Assembly (NCBI GenBank): GCA_964618215.1
Contig: CAZTZE010000019.1
Coordinates: forward strand, 1 to 64,000
Origin: CG2-30-58-95 sp964618215
Lineage (GTDB): Bacteria; Chloroflexota; Anaerolineae; Anaerolineales; Villigracilaceae
DNA: 64,000 nucleotides
Reading direction: 5' to 3'
The position numbers were made by a program, and so were the translations under genes. How positions within the stretch are numbered: the first letter of the stretch is position 1; the number at the start of each line of letters is the position of its first letter. Under the pieces are notes generated by a model. The model was not told where the DNA came from. It worked only from the letters and a program-made list of their open reading frames with translations, and searched no databases. Shown here piece by piece: positions 47,097 to 56,173 of the stretch.

Positions 47097-47230
47097 GATT
47101 ATCAGTGGCATGAGTTAGCCCGCAAGAAGTATGTAAGTCCGTATTTAACGTCAGGATTGCCGCATGGGATATAGTTTCCAAAGTGGCATCGGTGGCAGCT
47201 ATAGTTCCAGAGTTTTTCGTGGAGGTAGTG

Positions 47231-47458
47231 ATGACAACCGGATTTGAACAAGTCGTTGATACTGTAATGGAATTACCTTACGAGCAACAGGAAATGCTCA
47301 AGGATTTAATTTCAAAATGGCATATTGAAGCCCGACGACTAGAAATAGCCCACGATGCGCAAGAATCATTGGCGCTCTTCCATGCTGGACAACTGAAATC
47401 ACAATCAACGCAAACCATCATTACTGAATTGCGGCAATCTCTGAGCAGTGAAGAATGA
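47231..47458 (+). CDS. antitoxin-like protein of a RelE-type pair
   Basis: 75 residues from the ATG at 47231 (GGAGG upstream). Helical and acidic: VVDTVMELPYEQQEMLKDLI and WHIEARRLEIAHDAQESL. The form resembles antitoxins of the addiction-module type without a classical DNA-binding motif. The toxin start overlaps its stop as ATGA. Confidence 0.65.
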   Translation: MTTGFEQVVDTVMELPYEQQEMLKDLISKWHIEARRLEIAHDAQESLALFHAGQLKSQSTQTIITELRQSLSSEE

Positions 47459-47742
47459 AAAGGTCATTGGTCCTGACGCCCAAATTCACCCGCGCTTTTC
47501 GTAAATTTGTACGACACGATGCATGTTTGCAAAAACGGATCGAAGAAACTATGCGGCAAATGGAGACCGATGTTTTTGCGGTCGCATTAGGAACCCATAA
47601 ATTGAGCGGCGTATTGTCAGGATTACGGGCATGCGCGTGTGGTTATGATTGTCGGATCGTCTTTTCCTTGGAACAAGATTTGGATTCTGGTAAAGAAGTC
47701 CTGGTGTTGCTTGATATTGGCTCCCACGATGAAGTTTATTGA
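47455..47742 (+). CDS. RelE/YafQ-like toxin
   Basis: 95 residues. KRSLVLTPKFTRAFRKFVRHD opens like a RelE-superfamily toxin; THKLSGVLSGLRACACGYDCRIVFSLEQ corresponds to the H-x-L-x-G-x-L-x-G-x-x-x-x-x-x-x-x-D-x-R-I-x-F core, and LLDIGSHDEVY to the usual C-terminal I-G-x-H-D-E-V-Y. It should be a complete ribosome-dependent RNase. Confidence 0.85.
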   Translation: MKRSLVLTPKFTRAFRKFVRHDACLQKRIEETMRQMETDVFAVALGTHKLSGVLSGLRACACGYDCRIVFSLEQDLDSGKEVLVLLDIGSHDEVY

Positions 47743-47885
47743 TTGCAAGCAAAATATATGTCAATTCAATCACGTAAGCGGGCTAACATTGCGTCAACCC
47801 GACCGCGCTTACGCGCGTGCCAGCGGCGGCGCAACGCGCTTTGGGAGTAGTTTTCCATTGTAGGTGCTTGCCCCGCAGCCGCGCG

Positions 47886-47993
47886 GCGGGTTATACTTTC
47901 TTCACCAGCAATTGTGTTTACACGGGCATGCGCCTGGAACGCTACGATCTGATGCTCGAGGTGTGGAGGAAAGAGGGAAATTATCAGGCATAG
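47886..47993 (+). pseudogene. uroD-like remnant 3 (C-terminal about 35 codons)
   Basis: The reading YTFFTSNCVYTGMRLERYDL, then MLEVWRKEGNY and the stop, parallels remnant 2. The sequence before it (47743-47885) shows no gene. It is followed by the third promoter repeat. Confidence 0.65.
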
Positions 47994-47997
47994 TGGC

Positions 47998-48025
47998 TTG
48001 ACTTTTTGGGTGGGGTCATTATAAT
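47998..48025 (+). promoter_or_regulatory. promoter repeat 3 (TTGACT-N16-TATAAT)
   Basis: Near-identical to the promoter at 46302. No gene follows closely, so it may drive a transcript into the 48026-48466 region. Confidence 0.6.
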
Positions 48026-48466
48026 GATACTCAGTGGATGGTGGCCTTTTGCGTTATAGGTAGAAGGTAACCGGAATCATGTATCCTCTATGACAATCAC
48101 CTGCTATAAGCAGCTACCTTGAGGTAGTCAACCAAGTACATAGTTAGCCGCGATGGCACAATCCTGGCTTCTGATTCAAACGATCGTTCATTCCATCTTT
48201 GGGGCATACACTCTGAGTTATATTTGATACGCTCCGATGAATTGGTATCGCATCCTTGTGATCCAGATAGGGTCGTTTGCTGACCGGAATTCGCCCAATC
48301 ACTCATACGGACGACCTCGTCTTGAGGACGGCTGCTTCTGTTGAGAGGGGTAATGAGCCGGAGCAGAGGTCGAGGTGTGTACAGTGGTCGAAATCATTTC
48401 CATCAATTATTCTAAAATGCTACAATGAATACAGTCTCGAGTTTCTCTTCAGGATAGGAGAATGTA
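48026..48466. other. 440-bp region without a recognised gene
   Basis: A 69-codon reading exists on the minus strand (48097-48306) with no recognisable family and no ribosome site; I do not call it a gene. TGC-TACAAT at 48418-48426 is an extended -10-like box for the following lipoprotein. Base composition is more AT-rich than the neighbouring genes. Confidence 0.5.
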
Positions 48467-49087
48467 ATGATGAAACCGATCTACCTTGTGCTCGTCTTTT
48501 TAGCGTTTCTATCAGCCTGCCAGCCTGCGCCAACGCCGCAAGCCACCAAGTCTGTTTCTGCCCCCAACATCTCTGCAACTTCACCGGCAACGCTTCCTGC
48601 TGGCTTGTCCCAAAATATGCAAACGCTCGAAGCTTGCGGTTTCACCGTTAACCATCCAGCGCTTTTGATCCCGGATGGGCAGGGCTACCAGGTGATGTTC
48701 CAATCCGATTCTGATCCACAGGTATCGGTTTTTATCCAGTTACGCCGTCGCGACCCATCTGAAGCCGATGTTTCCCTGGAAACCCTGGCGCTTCACCTCC
48801 AAATCCGATACTTCCCCGAAATGAGCAGTCTGGCCTTCGAGCCGATCACCGTGACAGATATTTTTAGCAATCCCCTGGCGGGACTGCAGAGAGATATCGT
48901 CAAAGACGGCCTGCATACCCGCCTGATGGTGGTCGTGCGCCCGGATACTTTGCTGGCCGATCTGCTGCCCGGTGACGTAATCTATGAGCTGGTCGCTCAA
49001 GCTCCCGAAGACGCCTGGGCAAAATGGGGCCCGTTGTTCGATGCCATGCTCCAGTCATTACAACCTCGTGATTGTGGAGGGGTCTAA
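48467..49087 (+). CDS. lipoprotein of unknown function
   Basis: 206 residues. Signal LVLVFLAFLSAC with lipid Cys near residue 18, a Thr/Ala/Pro linker, then a domain with an early Cys (LEACGFTVNHPALLIPDG) and a late one (QPRDCGGV), perhaps joined. The fold pattern (QVMFQSDSDPQVSVFIQLRR) is beta-rich. No family recognised. The next gene starts 36 bases later, likely in one operon. Confidence 0.7.
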   Translation: MMKPIYLVLVFLAFLSACQPAPTPQATKSVSAPNISATSPATLPAGLSQNMQTLEACGFTVNHPALLIPDGQGYQVMFQSDSDPQVSVFIQLRRRDPSEADVSLETLALHLQIRYFPEMSSLAFEPITVTDIFSNPLAGLQRDIVKDGLHTRLMVVVRPDTLLADLLPGDVIYELVAQAPEDAWAKWGPLFDAMLQSLQPRDCGGV

Positions 49088-49123
49088 AGTCTCTTTCTCT
49101 GCCTTATCGGATTTGGAGGAACA

Positions 49124-52100
49124 ATGAACAAGAAAAGGTTTTTCGCTCTTTTATTGGCATTCACGCTTGCGGGAATCCTGTTGGCTTCTCCTGCTCTGGC
49201 GGTTCAACAACAACAACCCACCCCGACCCCCTATTACCTCCCCAGCCAGTTGTTCGCCACATACAGCGTGGATATCCCCGAATGCTACTGGGAAACTTAC
49301 TATTCGGGATTTGTGCCATGCTTCTCACCGGAAGGTACAGCCGGACAAACCCTCGAGGCTATTTGGCCCACCACCATCCGCACATTCGAGTTTTCACTCT
49401 CGAAGGATACCTGGTTGCTTTTTGAAGTAGATCGGTTCATCGAGGAAGGACACCCAGTCGGATGGTATATTGGAACTCTGGGTGTAAACCTAGAACAACT
49501 CGGCGGCGATGGGAAATGGAAATGGTATCAACACATTACAATCGGGTACACGATAAATAAGGGTGTCCAGCAGCCAGCCACGTTCGATGAGAATTGGGCG
49601 AGTAAAGCTGCATACAACCCCAACTGGCAGCCGCTGCCGGCCGGGCAGTATCGTATCTTCGCCTGGGGGGAGTTTCACAACGGTACCACCTTGGATGCTT
49701 ATTGGCCCTCCAGGGGTACGATCAAGGTTTATTCCTTTGATAATGTTCCTCCGCCAAGCGAGCCACCTGCCCAGATGGTGACACCAACGCTCACGCTGGA
49801 AGCCGGGAAGCCCCCCGTTTCCGGTGATCTATCCATCGAAAATGCCTTTGTCATGCTCCAGGCTGTGGAGGGCGGCAAACTGGTCGGCGGACGAGATGTG
49901 GCGGTGTTGGTAAAACCCTACTGGGCTTACCAGTATCCCGAAGGCCTGCCATCCGGATATAAGATCCAGGTCACGGTCAACGTGGACGACGCCCTCATCC
50001 TGCAAAACACCGCCGACATCGGCACGAACTTCGAGTTCATCCTGCCGGCCTCTCTCTTCCCAGAGGGGAGCGACACCCAGCACAAGCTCTCGATTCGTGC
50101 CCAAACGGTCGGCGCGCTGGTCGAAGACACGAACCAGGCCAATAACAACCTCGAAAAAACCTTTACCACCTACGCCTCGCACCCCATGCGGCTGCTGTTC
50201 GTGCGTATCCAGACACCCAGCGGCACTGCCATTGGCTATGGCGCATTGGATAAATTTGCCGGCGAGGCTATTGCCTACTTAAGGCAGGTGTACCCGGTGC
50301 CGCGCGTGGAGCGCATAAATGGCAGTTACCTGGTCCTACCCGGCGCCCAGACCAAATACATGGTCAGCCTCGAGGTCGCCAAGACCTTCTTGATGTACAA
50401 CAACCAGCGCTGCCTCAAATATCTACCGGACGGTACGACACAATCTATCGTCCCCTGTAACATCCCCCCCGCCGACCTGGCGGTGGGCGTCTTCCCGGAT
50501 CGAGTCTACGGCGACCTCGAAGGTTGGCTGTACGGGCGCGGCTCGAAAACATGGTCGAAATGGATGGATTGGACAGCCGAGGGGGTCGGTTGGACTTCGG
50601 GGGGACGCGGCGAACTCGATCGCGCCCCCATCACCTCCGTCAACAATCCCACGAACAGCGCTCACGAGATCGGCCACCACTTCGACCGGGAAGATGAGTA
50701 TGACAACAACCTTGGTATCCCCATTCAAGCCACCCTGATCTGGCGCGACGGCAAGTTCTTTACCCCGCCGTTTTGCACTCGCGTTACATGCGTGACTTAT
50801 TATAATTTCATGGGCAACGCCGGCGTCGGTTTGCCGAGCAGCGATTATTGGGTGAACGCCGACACCTGGAACATCATTCTGAACAATATCCGGCAACAGG
50901 GAATGGCGCGCGCCCCAATAGAAGTCGCCAGCTTGTACGGCATCCCACCTTTACGGACCACCCCAACCGAGGTAGACGGCCCCGCCCTGCTGGTGATGGG
51001 AACGCTCGACGCCCAGGGTAACGCCGCCATCCTGACGGTTGATCGGCTGTACCATTACACGGCCCCCTCCGCCACCACTGGCGAGTACCGGCTCGAAGCG
51101 CTCGACGACCTGGGCAACAGTCCCGGCTGGGCCGACTTCAACACCTATCCCCTCGACATCGACCAGCAGGTGCCCTTCCTGGTCACCATCCCGCTGGAAG
51201 GTCCCGGCAACGTCTACAACCTGGCCACCGAAATCCGCCTGAGCCGCAATGGCTCCACCATTGCCAGCCTGCGCCGTTCCCCCTCGGCTCCAACCGCCTC
51301 GTTTGCCACCACGCCCGATCTGTCCGCGGATCCTATCACCCTGAGCTGGACGGTCCAGGACGCCGACGGAGGTTCACTACGCTCATCAGTCTACTACACA
51401 GCCGACGACGGGCAGACCTGGCAGGTGGTCGCCCTGGATTTGAGCGCCAGCCAGATCGAGATCGACGCCGCCGCGCTGCCTGGCGGCAACGCCCAGTTCC
51501 GCGTGGTGGTCAGCGACGGGTTGAACGAGACTACCATCCTCACGCCCCCCACCGCCATCCCCGACCGACTGCCCAGCGTGGCGATTGACCTCCCCTGGGG
51601 CGCGGCATTCACCGAGGGCGAGCCGGTCATCGTCTCGGCCTACGCCTACGACTCCGAAGACGGCGACTTGCCCGAGACCAGCCTGATCTGGAGCGACGAG
51701 ACCGGGCAGCAGATCGGGCAGGGCAGTCTGCTGAAAGCTTATCCCGCTCCCGGCGCGCACACGCTGGTCGTCACGGCGATTGACTCACAGGGCCAGCAGG
51801 CCAGCGCCTCTGTGACCGTGGACGTTCAGGGCAAACCGCCGCTTACCGGGTTGTGGTCGCCCATGCTCGTGCTATACCTGATTGGAGGCCTGGTCGGTTC
51901 GCTTGGCCTGGCGGTCATCGGGCGGGGTCTATGGCTGGCGGTGACACCGGCCGAGAGCGGGCTGGCCGCTTTGCAGAAGGAGGGTAATGCGTGGATTCGC
52001 CGTTATCAGGCCGGACAGGTGGCTCCGAATGCCGTCCAGCAAATCCTGGACCAGCTTCGTGCGCGTGATCGTCAAGGTATCTGGTGGGCATTCGATCCCT

Positions 52101-52258
52101 TCAAGGGGCAATGGCTGCGTTGGGATGGGCAGGTATGGCGCCCCACTCTCCCGCCCAAGCTGCGCGGCGGTCGCCTCGGCTGCGGATTGGCGCTGATCAT
52201 CGCAGGTCTGTTGGTGATCACGGCGATGGCCGTTGCGCTTTGGTGGTTCGGCACATAA
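49124..52258 (+). CDS. large secreted, membrane-anchored zinc-metalloprotease-like protein
   Basis: 1044 residues. Signal peptide about 1-27. Around residue 514 NSAHEIGHHFDREDEYDNN gives HExxH plus further acids, a zincin-type metal site, placed after a beta-rich N-terminal half. Ig-like or CARDB-like segments occupy about 740-905 (ATPDLSADPITLSWTVQDAD, PSVAIDLPWGAAFTEGEPVI). Membrane segments lie near 915-940 and at the extreme C-terminus (LIIAGLLVITAMAVALWWFG). Likely a surface protease facing outward; exact family uncertain. Confidence 0.75.
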   Translation: MNKKRFFALLLAFTLAGILLASPALAVQQQQPTPTPYYLPSQLFATYSVDIPECYWETYYSGFVPCFSPEGTAGQTLEAIWPTTIRTFEFSLSKDTWLLFEVDRFIEEGHPVGWYIGTLGVNLEQLGGDGKWKWYQHITIGYTINKGVQQPATFDENWASKAAYNPNWQPLPAGQYRIFAWGEFHNGTTLDAYWPSRGTIKVYSFDNVPPPSEPPAQMVTPTLTLEAGKPPVSGDLSIENAFVMLQAVEGGKLVGGRDVAVLVKPYWAYQYPEGLPSGYKIQVTVNVDDALILQNTADIGTNFEFILPASLFPEGSDTQHKLSIRAQTVGALVEDTNQANNNLEKTFTTYASHPMRLLFVRIQTPSGTAIGYGALDKFAGEAIAYLRQVYPVPRVERINGSYLVLPGAQTKYMVSLEVAKTFLMYNNQRCLKYLPDGTTQSIVPCNIPPADLAVGVFPDRVYGDLEGWLYGRGSKTWSKWMDWTAEGVGWTSGGRGELDRAPITSVNNPTNSAHEIGHHFDREDEYDNNLGIPIQATLIWRDGKFFTPPFCTRVTCVTYYNFMGNAGVGLPSSDYWVNADTWNIILNNIRQQGMARAPIEVASLYGIPPLRTTPTEVDGPALLVMGTLDAQGNAAILTVDRLYHYTAPSATTGEYRLEALDDLGNSPGWADFNTYPLDIDQQVPFLVTIPLEGPGNVYNLATEIRLSRNGSTIASLRRSPSAPTASFATTPDLSADPITLSWTVQDADGGSLRSSVYYTADDGQTWQVVALDLSASQIEIDAAALPGGNAQFRVVVSDGLNETTILTPPTAIPDRLPSVAIDLPWGAAFTEGEPVIVSAYAYDSEDGDLPETSLIWSDETGQQIGQGSLLKAYPAPGAHTLVVTAIDSQGQQASASVTVDVQGKPPLTGLWSPMLVLYLIGGLVGSLGLAVIGRGLWLAVTPAESGLAALQKEGNAWIRRYQAGQVAPNAVQQILDQLRARDRQGIWWAFDPFKGQWLRWDGQVWRPTLPPKLRGGRLGCGLALIIAGLLVITAMAVALWWFGT

Positions 52259-52711
52259 ATCCAAACCAAGAGCACGTCAAATTCCCACCCCCTGTACCCC
52301 TTTTGGATGACTGGCGGTTCATTCGGTTTTGGCGGTGGTGCGCGCATTGCGCTTGGAGCGGCGCATACCGCCCAACCCCGCCCCCGCGCTCCCGCCTCCC
52401 CCCTCCCGCTAGCCCGCCCCCGCGCGCCCACCGCGCCTCCCCTCCGCGCTGACCTGCCCCGCGCGCCCACGCGCCTCCCCTCGCCCACCTTGCAGGCTAC
52501 AGGAGTTTCATCATCGGCCCGTGGCGGATAGATACCTGGGGTGAAACGTTCCTCGCCAGTGCAATGGGTTTGTTTGCACTGCCGTTGTCCCTGCATTTGC
52601 TCAATGGGCTTGCATTTGCTTCCGGCTGGTTCGCGAGAGTTATGCTCGGCGACTCTTTCACCACAGAGCATGAATCCCACCAAGGGTGAAAAATTATACT
52701 TCCTGAACCTG
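52259..52711. other. 450-bp gap with a GC-rich, C-biased low-complexity tract
   Basis: From about 52370 to 52494 one strand is made of CCC, CGCG and CTCCC words with few A or T. The remainder (52495-52711) has short repeats of TTTGC words and no convincing coding frame. No gene called. Confidence 0.6.
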
Positions 52712-53344
52712 TTACTTCAGCATTTCTTCCAATCTCTCTTTGACTTTCGGCCACTCGCTGTCCAGGATGCTGAAGTAGACAGAATCCCGGTATCCCCCAT
52801 CGGGCAAAATGTAGTGATTGCGCAGCACGCCTTCCCGCGCTGCGCCGATGCGCTCGATTGCCCGCAGGGAGCGCAGATTGCGCGCATCGGCTTTGAACTG
52901 CACGCGGATGCAGCCCAGCACCTCGAAGGCGTGCTTCAGCAAGAGATATTTACACTCGGTATTGACCGCCGTGCGCTGGAACCCGGTGGCGTACCACGTA
53001 CCGCCAACCTCCAGGCTGCGATGCTCCGGGCGGATCTCCAGGTAGCGCGTCGCGCCGATGGCGCGCCCGCTTTCAAGGTCTATGACGGCAAAGGGCAGGT
53101 CGGTGCCGACTGCCTGACGCGCAAGGATATCGCGCACCCAGACGAGCATCTTCTCCTCGTCCTCGGGATAGACATACAACATGTAGCGCCAGATTTTTTC
53201 GTCATGGGCGGCGAGGGTCAAATCTGACACGTGGGTCTCAGAAAGCGGCTCCAGGCGAACAACGCAGCCGGCCAGGGTTACCGGTTGAAGAGCTTGCCCT
53301 GAGTTAAGCGAAGGGTTGACAAGTTCCAGTTTGGCTTCTGTCAT
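52712..53344 (-). CDS. GNAT N-acetyltransferase (RimJ/RimL type) with a 24-nt insertion
   Basis: 210 residues from the ATG at 53344. TLAGCVVRLEPLSETHVSDL, RAIGATRYLEIRPEHRSLEVGGTW, NTECKYLLLKHAFEVLGCIRV and KADARNLRSLRAIERIGAA-REGVL match the RimJ/RimL-type GNAT fold with the acetyl-CoA loop. Near the N-terminus the peptide NPSLNSGQ (about residues 9-17) is coded by a copy of the 24-nt element. This lies before the fold, so it should be harmless. Substrate: possibly a protein N-terminus or small amine. Confidence 0.87.
   Translation of the reverse strand: MTEAKLELVNPSLNSGQALQPVTLAGCVVRLEPLSETHVSDLTLAAHDEKIWRYMLYVYPEDEEKMLVWVRDILARQAVGTDLPFAVIDLESGRAIGATRYLEIRPEHRSLEVGGTWYATGFQRTAVNTECKYLLLKHAFEVLGCIRVQFKADARNLRSLRAIERIGAAREGVLRNHYILPDGGYRDSVYFSILDSEWPKVKERLEEMLK
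53286..53310 (-). repeat. 24-nt interspersed element inside the GNAT gene
   Basis: Minus strand: CCCTTCGCTTAACTCAGGGC followed by AAG; same layout as the alaS copy, with AACTCAGG in place of CGCTCAGG. Codes NPSLNSGQ in frame. Confidence 0.65.
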
Positions 53345-53363
53345 AGTGTTTTTGGATTTTATC

Positions 53364-53390
53364 GTGGAGCGGTATAACATCCCGCTCCAC
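53364..53390. repeat. hairpin related to the 26-bp palindromic repeat
   Basis: GTGGAGCGG, nine bases, CCGCTCCAC. It lies just upstream of the GNAT start. Confidence 0.5.
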
Positions 53391-53442
53391 ATCCCTTACT
53401 TGCATACCACTACCAATTTTCGAAGGGTCATGCACAAGAGGG

Positions 53443-54708
53443 CTAACCAGCCGACCGAGTAGGTGCTGCGCAAGGCCTACCCGGTGGCCTAAGCTTTCGG
53501 TTGACCAGCAACAGGGTGATCAGCGTGAGCGCAGACAGGATGACCAACATGACTGCGCCGGTTATGCTGAGAAGTACTCCAAGAGCATCTGGCTGGTTCC
53601 CGGCCGAGTAGGTGCTGCGCACAAGGAAGACGCGCAGGCTCCCGAAGACGATCATCACGGTCAGGGCGTTCCAGGCGCTATGGATGAGAACGGATAGGCC
53701 GTACAAGCCCAATAGTCGCAGGATACGCCGCTCCTGCCAGGCTGAGGCGATACCCCAGCCCATCAAGCCGGTCGTCAGGATGTGCATCAGGCTTCCGCCG
53801 GCGCGGGCCACGGCGAGCGCCCCCCAGTCCTCCCCGACGCTGCTGGCCGCCACCAGCCCTTCCACCAGGGCGAACCCTGCCCCGCTCAAAGCGCCGAGGG
53901 CGAATCCCTGGGCGGGTGAGTGCAAACGTCCCGCCATCAGCCATACCGGGATGGGCTTGACCAATTCCTCGATCAAAGGCACCAGACCCGCCATGACGAC
54001 GATGGCTGACAGGATCGCGAGCGGATTCATCAGATATGGCGCAATGACCATCAGGAGGGTATCCAAGTCCTGGGTTGAGGATAATTGTGACTTTATCTGA
54101 TTGAAGGCAGCCATCCATTCGGGGTGGGCAGCCAGAAGCAGGAGGCTCAAAACCACAAAGCCGAGGTAGATCAGGAACTCGAGCATTGCAGCCAGACCTG
54201 GCCCGGCCAACATCCCGACCCCGAAAGTGCTCCAAAATCGCTGGCGGGAGCCGAGCGGCAGGCCGCCCAGGCCGATCCATGCCAGGGTCAGCACAGGCAG
54301 GGCGATCGCCGGCAAATACAGGAGCGTCGTCATCAGCCAGCCTGCATTGAGGCTGGTCTCCAACATGTATCCCGAAAGGATTGCAGACAGCCAAAAGGCC
54401 AGGATTACGATCGCTTGCCAGACGCGGATAGGCCGGATTGTGACGGTTGGAATGGGCTTGCCGTTCAATCTCCTCAGGCTGTAATAAAGCGCTGGGAGCA
54501 GCAGTGCAACGCATAGGAACAGGCCGCCGGGCAGGAGAATATCGTCACCCGCAGAGGCTGCGGTATTCGGTATCAGCGCTGGTTGAGCGATCGCCAACGC
54601 ATCCCTGAGGAGCAGGAACATTCCGCAGCTAAACATAGCCAGAATCCCCATTATGCTAAGGATGGCGAGCAAAATGGATGGCCAATGGGTAGTTGGGCGA
54701 GGCTGCAT
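53443..54708 (-). CDS. PrsW-family intramembrane protease-like protein
   Basis: 421 residues from the ATG at 54708 (AGAGGAG upstream). About nine membrane segments. PLIEELVKPIPVWL (EExxK), GALSGAGFALVEGL and SGGSLMHILTTGLMGWG-like segments carry the conserved Glu and His of PrsW glutamic-type membrane proteases. PrsW cleaves anti-sigma factors in Bacillus; a target here is unknown. The C-terminal 70 residues contain two copies of a CGAGTAGGTGCTGCGCA word (near 53456 and 53605), coding RSTYSAG-like and CAAPTRSAG peptides, probably repeat-derived. Confidence 0.8.
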   Translation of the reverse strand: MQPRPTTHWPSILLAILSIMGILAMFSCGMFLLLRDALAIAQPALIPNTAASAGDDILLPGGLFLCVALLLPALYYSLRRLNGKPIPTVTIRPIRVWQAIVILAFWLSAILSGYMLETSLNAGWLMTTLLYLPAIALPVLTLAWIGLGGLPLGSRQRFWSTFGVGMLAGPGLAAMLEFLIYLGFVVLSLLLLAAHPEWMAAFNQIKSQLSSTQDLDTLLMVIAPYLMNPLAILSAIVVMAGLVPLIEELVKPIPVWLMAGRLHSPAQGFALGALSGAGFALVEGLVAASSVGEDWGALAVARAGGSLMHILTTGLMGWGIASAWQERRILRLLGLYGLSVLIHSAWNALTVMIVFGSLRVFLVRSTYSAGNQPDALGVLLSITGAVMLVILSALTLITLLLVNRKLRPPGRPCAAPTRSAG

Positions 54709-54741
54709 CAATATCTCCTCTCGAAGGCTTAACCGGGACAA

Positions 54742-54964
54742 GCCGGAACCAAACAGGAAAATTCAAACACAAAGGGCACAAAGGCTTTCACGAAGATCAC
54801 AAAGTTTTTTCTGAATAAATTCCTGGTGCCCTTCGTGCTTCCCTTTGTATTCTTTGTGTTTTTTTTTGTACAAGAATTTCACTGCTAAGAGCCTACCTGT
54901 TGGGCGGATTGATCGCGGAGCATCCCCGAAGTACCCCGCTGGGGCACGAAGGGGGCAATCCGCC
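54742..54964. repeat. intergenic region with inverted CACAAAG words and a GGGCGGATT palindrome
   Basis: ACACAAAGGGCACAAAGG near 54768 faces CCCTTTGTATTCTTTGTG near 54842 in inverted orientation; after it TTGGGCGGATTG (about 54899) faces CAATCCGCCC (about 54956). No gene seen. Confidence 0.5.
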
Positions 54965-56173
54965 CTACTTTTCTTGGATGGTCACGCGGAACAGCGGGTC
55001 GCGGGCGGTGATCGCCGCCAGCACCTCCATGCCACGGATGACCTGGCCGAAGATCGTATACCCACCCTCGAGGTGTGGGGCTGGGCCGTAGGTGATGAAG
55101 AACTGGCTGCCATTCGTATTTGGGCCGGCGTTGGCCATTGCAACCACGCCCGGCTTGTCGAAACGCAGGGAAGGATCAATCTCGTCGCCGAACAGGTAGC
55201 CGGGGTTGCCCATCCTCGTCCCGCTTGGGTCGCCGCTCTGGGCGACGAAGCCGGGGATGACGCGGTGAAAAGTGACGCCATCAAACCATCCATGCCGGGC
55301 TAAAAAGACGAAGTTGTTTACTGTGAAGGGAGCTTTATCCGCATACAACTGGATGACCATCTCGCCATTGGCGGTGTGCAAAGTTGCGATGTACTGCTTG
55401 AGCGGATCAATGCCCATTGGCGGACAGGCGCTGAACTGCCGTTCGGTCAGTGCATACAGCCGGACGGTTTGATCCAGGCTGTCGAAGTCCGCCAAGCCGC
55501 GATAGGGCTGACCGTTGATCAGCAGGATGGGGAGAACTGGCGTTTGCAGACCGGCCGCGAATATCACCGCTTGTGCGACGCTGGCTTTGACAGCCTCGCT
55601 CATTAGATCGGCCTGGAAACGTTCTCCGTCCATCCCCAGAGCTGTTGCCTGATCCCGCGCCCAGGCCTCGAATGCCTCCGCCGTGAGCGCGGACCAGTCC
55701 CCCTGACTGGCATACAGCAAATCGTGCATCTGCCAGAACTTTCCTTGCAGGTCGGCCGCTTCGACGGCTTGCGCGGCGATAACAGCCTTGTCATGCTCGC
55801 CGCTCAAGGGCAGGTGACGGTAGACCAGCCGTAAGTCAGTGGGATGGGCTGCCAGCAATTCATTCATGCTGGCGGCTACCAGGGCGCAGTTTCGACATTG
55901 GAAATCGCTGTAAATGACGAGTGTGACCGGCGCGTTCGCCGGGCCGAAAACGTGATCCCCTTCCAGGATTGGCACGGCATCCGAGGGCCTGGGCGTCCCT
56001 GGGCCGGTGGGAATTTTGAGCACCAGACAGGTTGGGAGCGGCGCGGTCGGCGAGGCTTTGATCGCGCTGGCTGTTGCAGGAGTTTCAACCTGTGAAAGGG
56101 GTACATTGTTGCCACACGCGGCAATCAGCAGCGCGAGCAGGATGAGCAGGCAGATTTTTCGCAAGGGGATCAT
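54965..56173 (-). CDS. lipoprotein: DsbA-like thioredoxin fold fused to cyclophilin-type PPIase
   Basis: 402 residues from the ATG at 56173. Lipobox LIAACG (Cys about 20), linker, then a DsbA/DsbG-like domain: VTLVIYSDFQCRNCALVA with a CxxC (CRNC, about 92-95), and the cis-Pro region TPVLPILLING. From about 255 a cyclophilin: IQLYADKAPFTVNNFVFLAR, FHRVIPGFVAQSGDPSGTR, NGSQFFIT. It could make disulfides and isomerise prolines in exported proteins. The start overlaps the previous stop as ATGA, so it is coupled to the upstream zincin gene. Confidence 0.88.
   Translation of the reverse strand: MIPLRKICLLILLALLIAACGNNVPLSQVETPATASAIKASPTAPLPTCLVLKIPTGPGTPRPSDAVPILEGDHVFGPANAPVTLVIYSDFQCRNCALVAASMNELLAAHPTDLRLVYRHLPLSGEHDKAVIAAQAVEAADLQGKFWQMHDLLYASQGDWSALTAEAFEAWARDQATALGMDGERFQADLMSEAVKASVAQAVIFAAGLQTPVLPILLINGQPYRGLADFDSLDQTVRLYALTERQFSACPPMGIDPLKQYIATLHTANGEMVIQLYADKAPFTVNNFVFLARHGWFDGVTFHRVIPGFVAQSGDPSGTRMGNPGYLFGDEIDPSLRFDKPGVVAMANAGPNTNGSQFFITYGPAPHLEGGYTIFGQVIRGMEVLAAITARDPLFRVTIQEK

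Noticed and set aside
48097..48306. 69-codon minus-strand gene
   Set aside because: No ribosome site, no family, composition unlike the neighbours.
52370..52494. Arg/Gly/Ala-rich coding region in the GC tract
   Set aside because: Low-complexity composition keeps frames open on both strands; no start signals.
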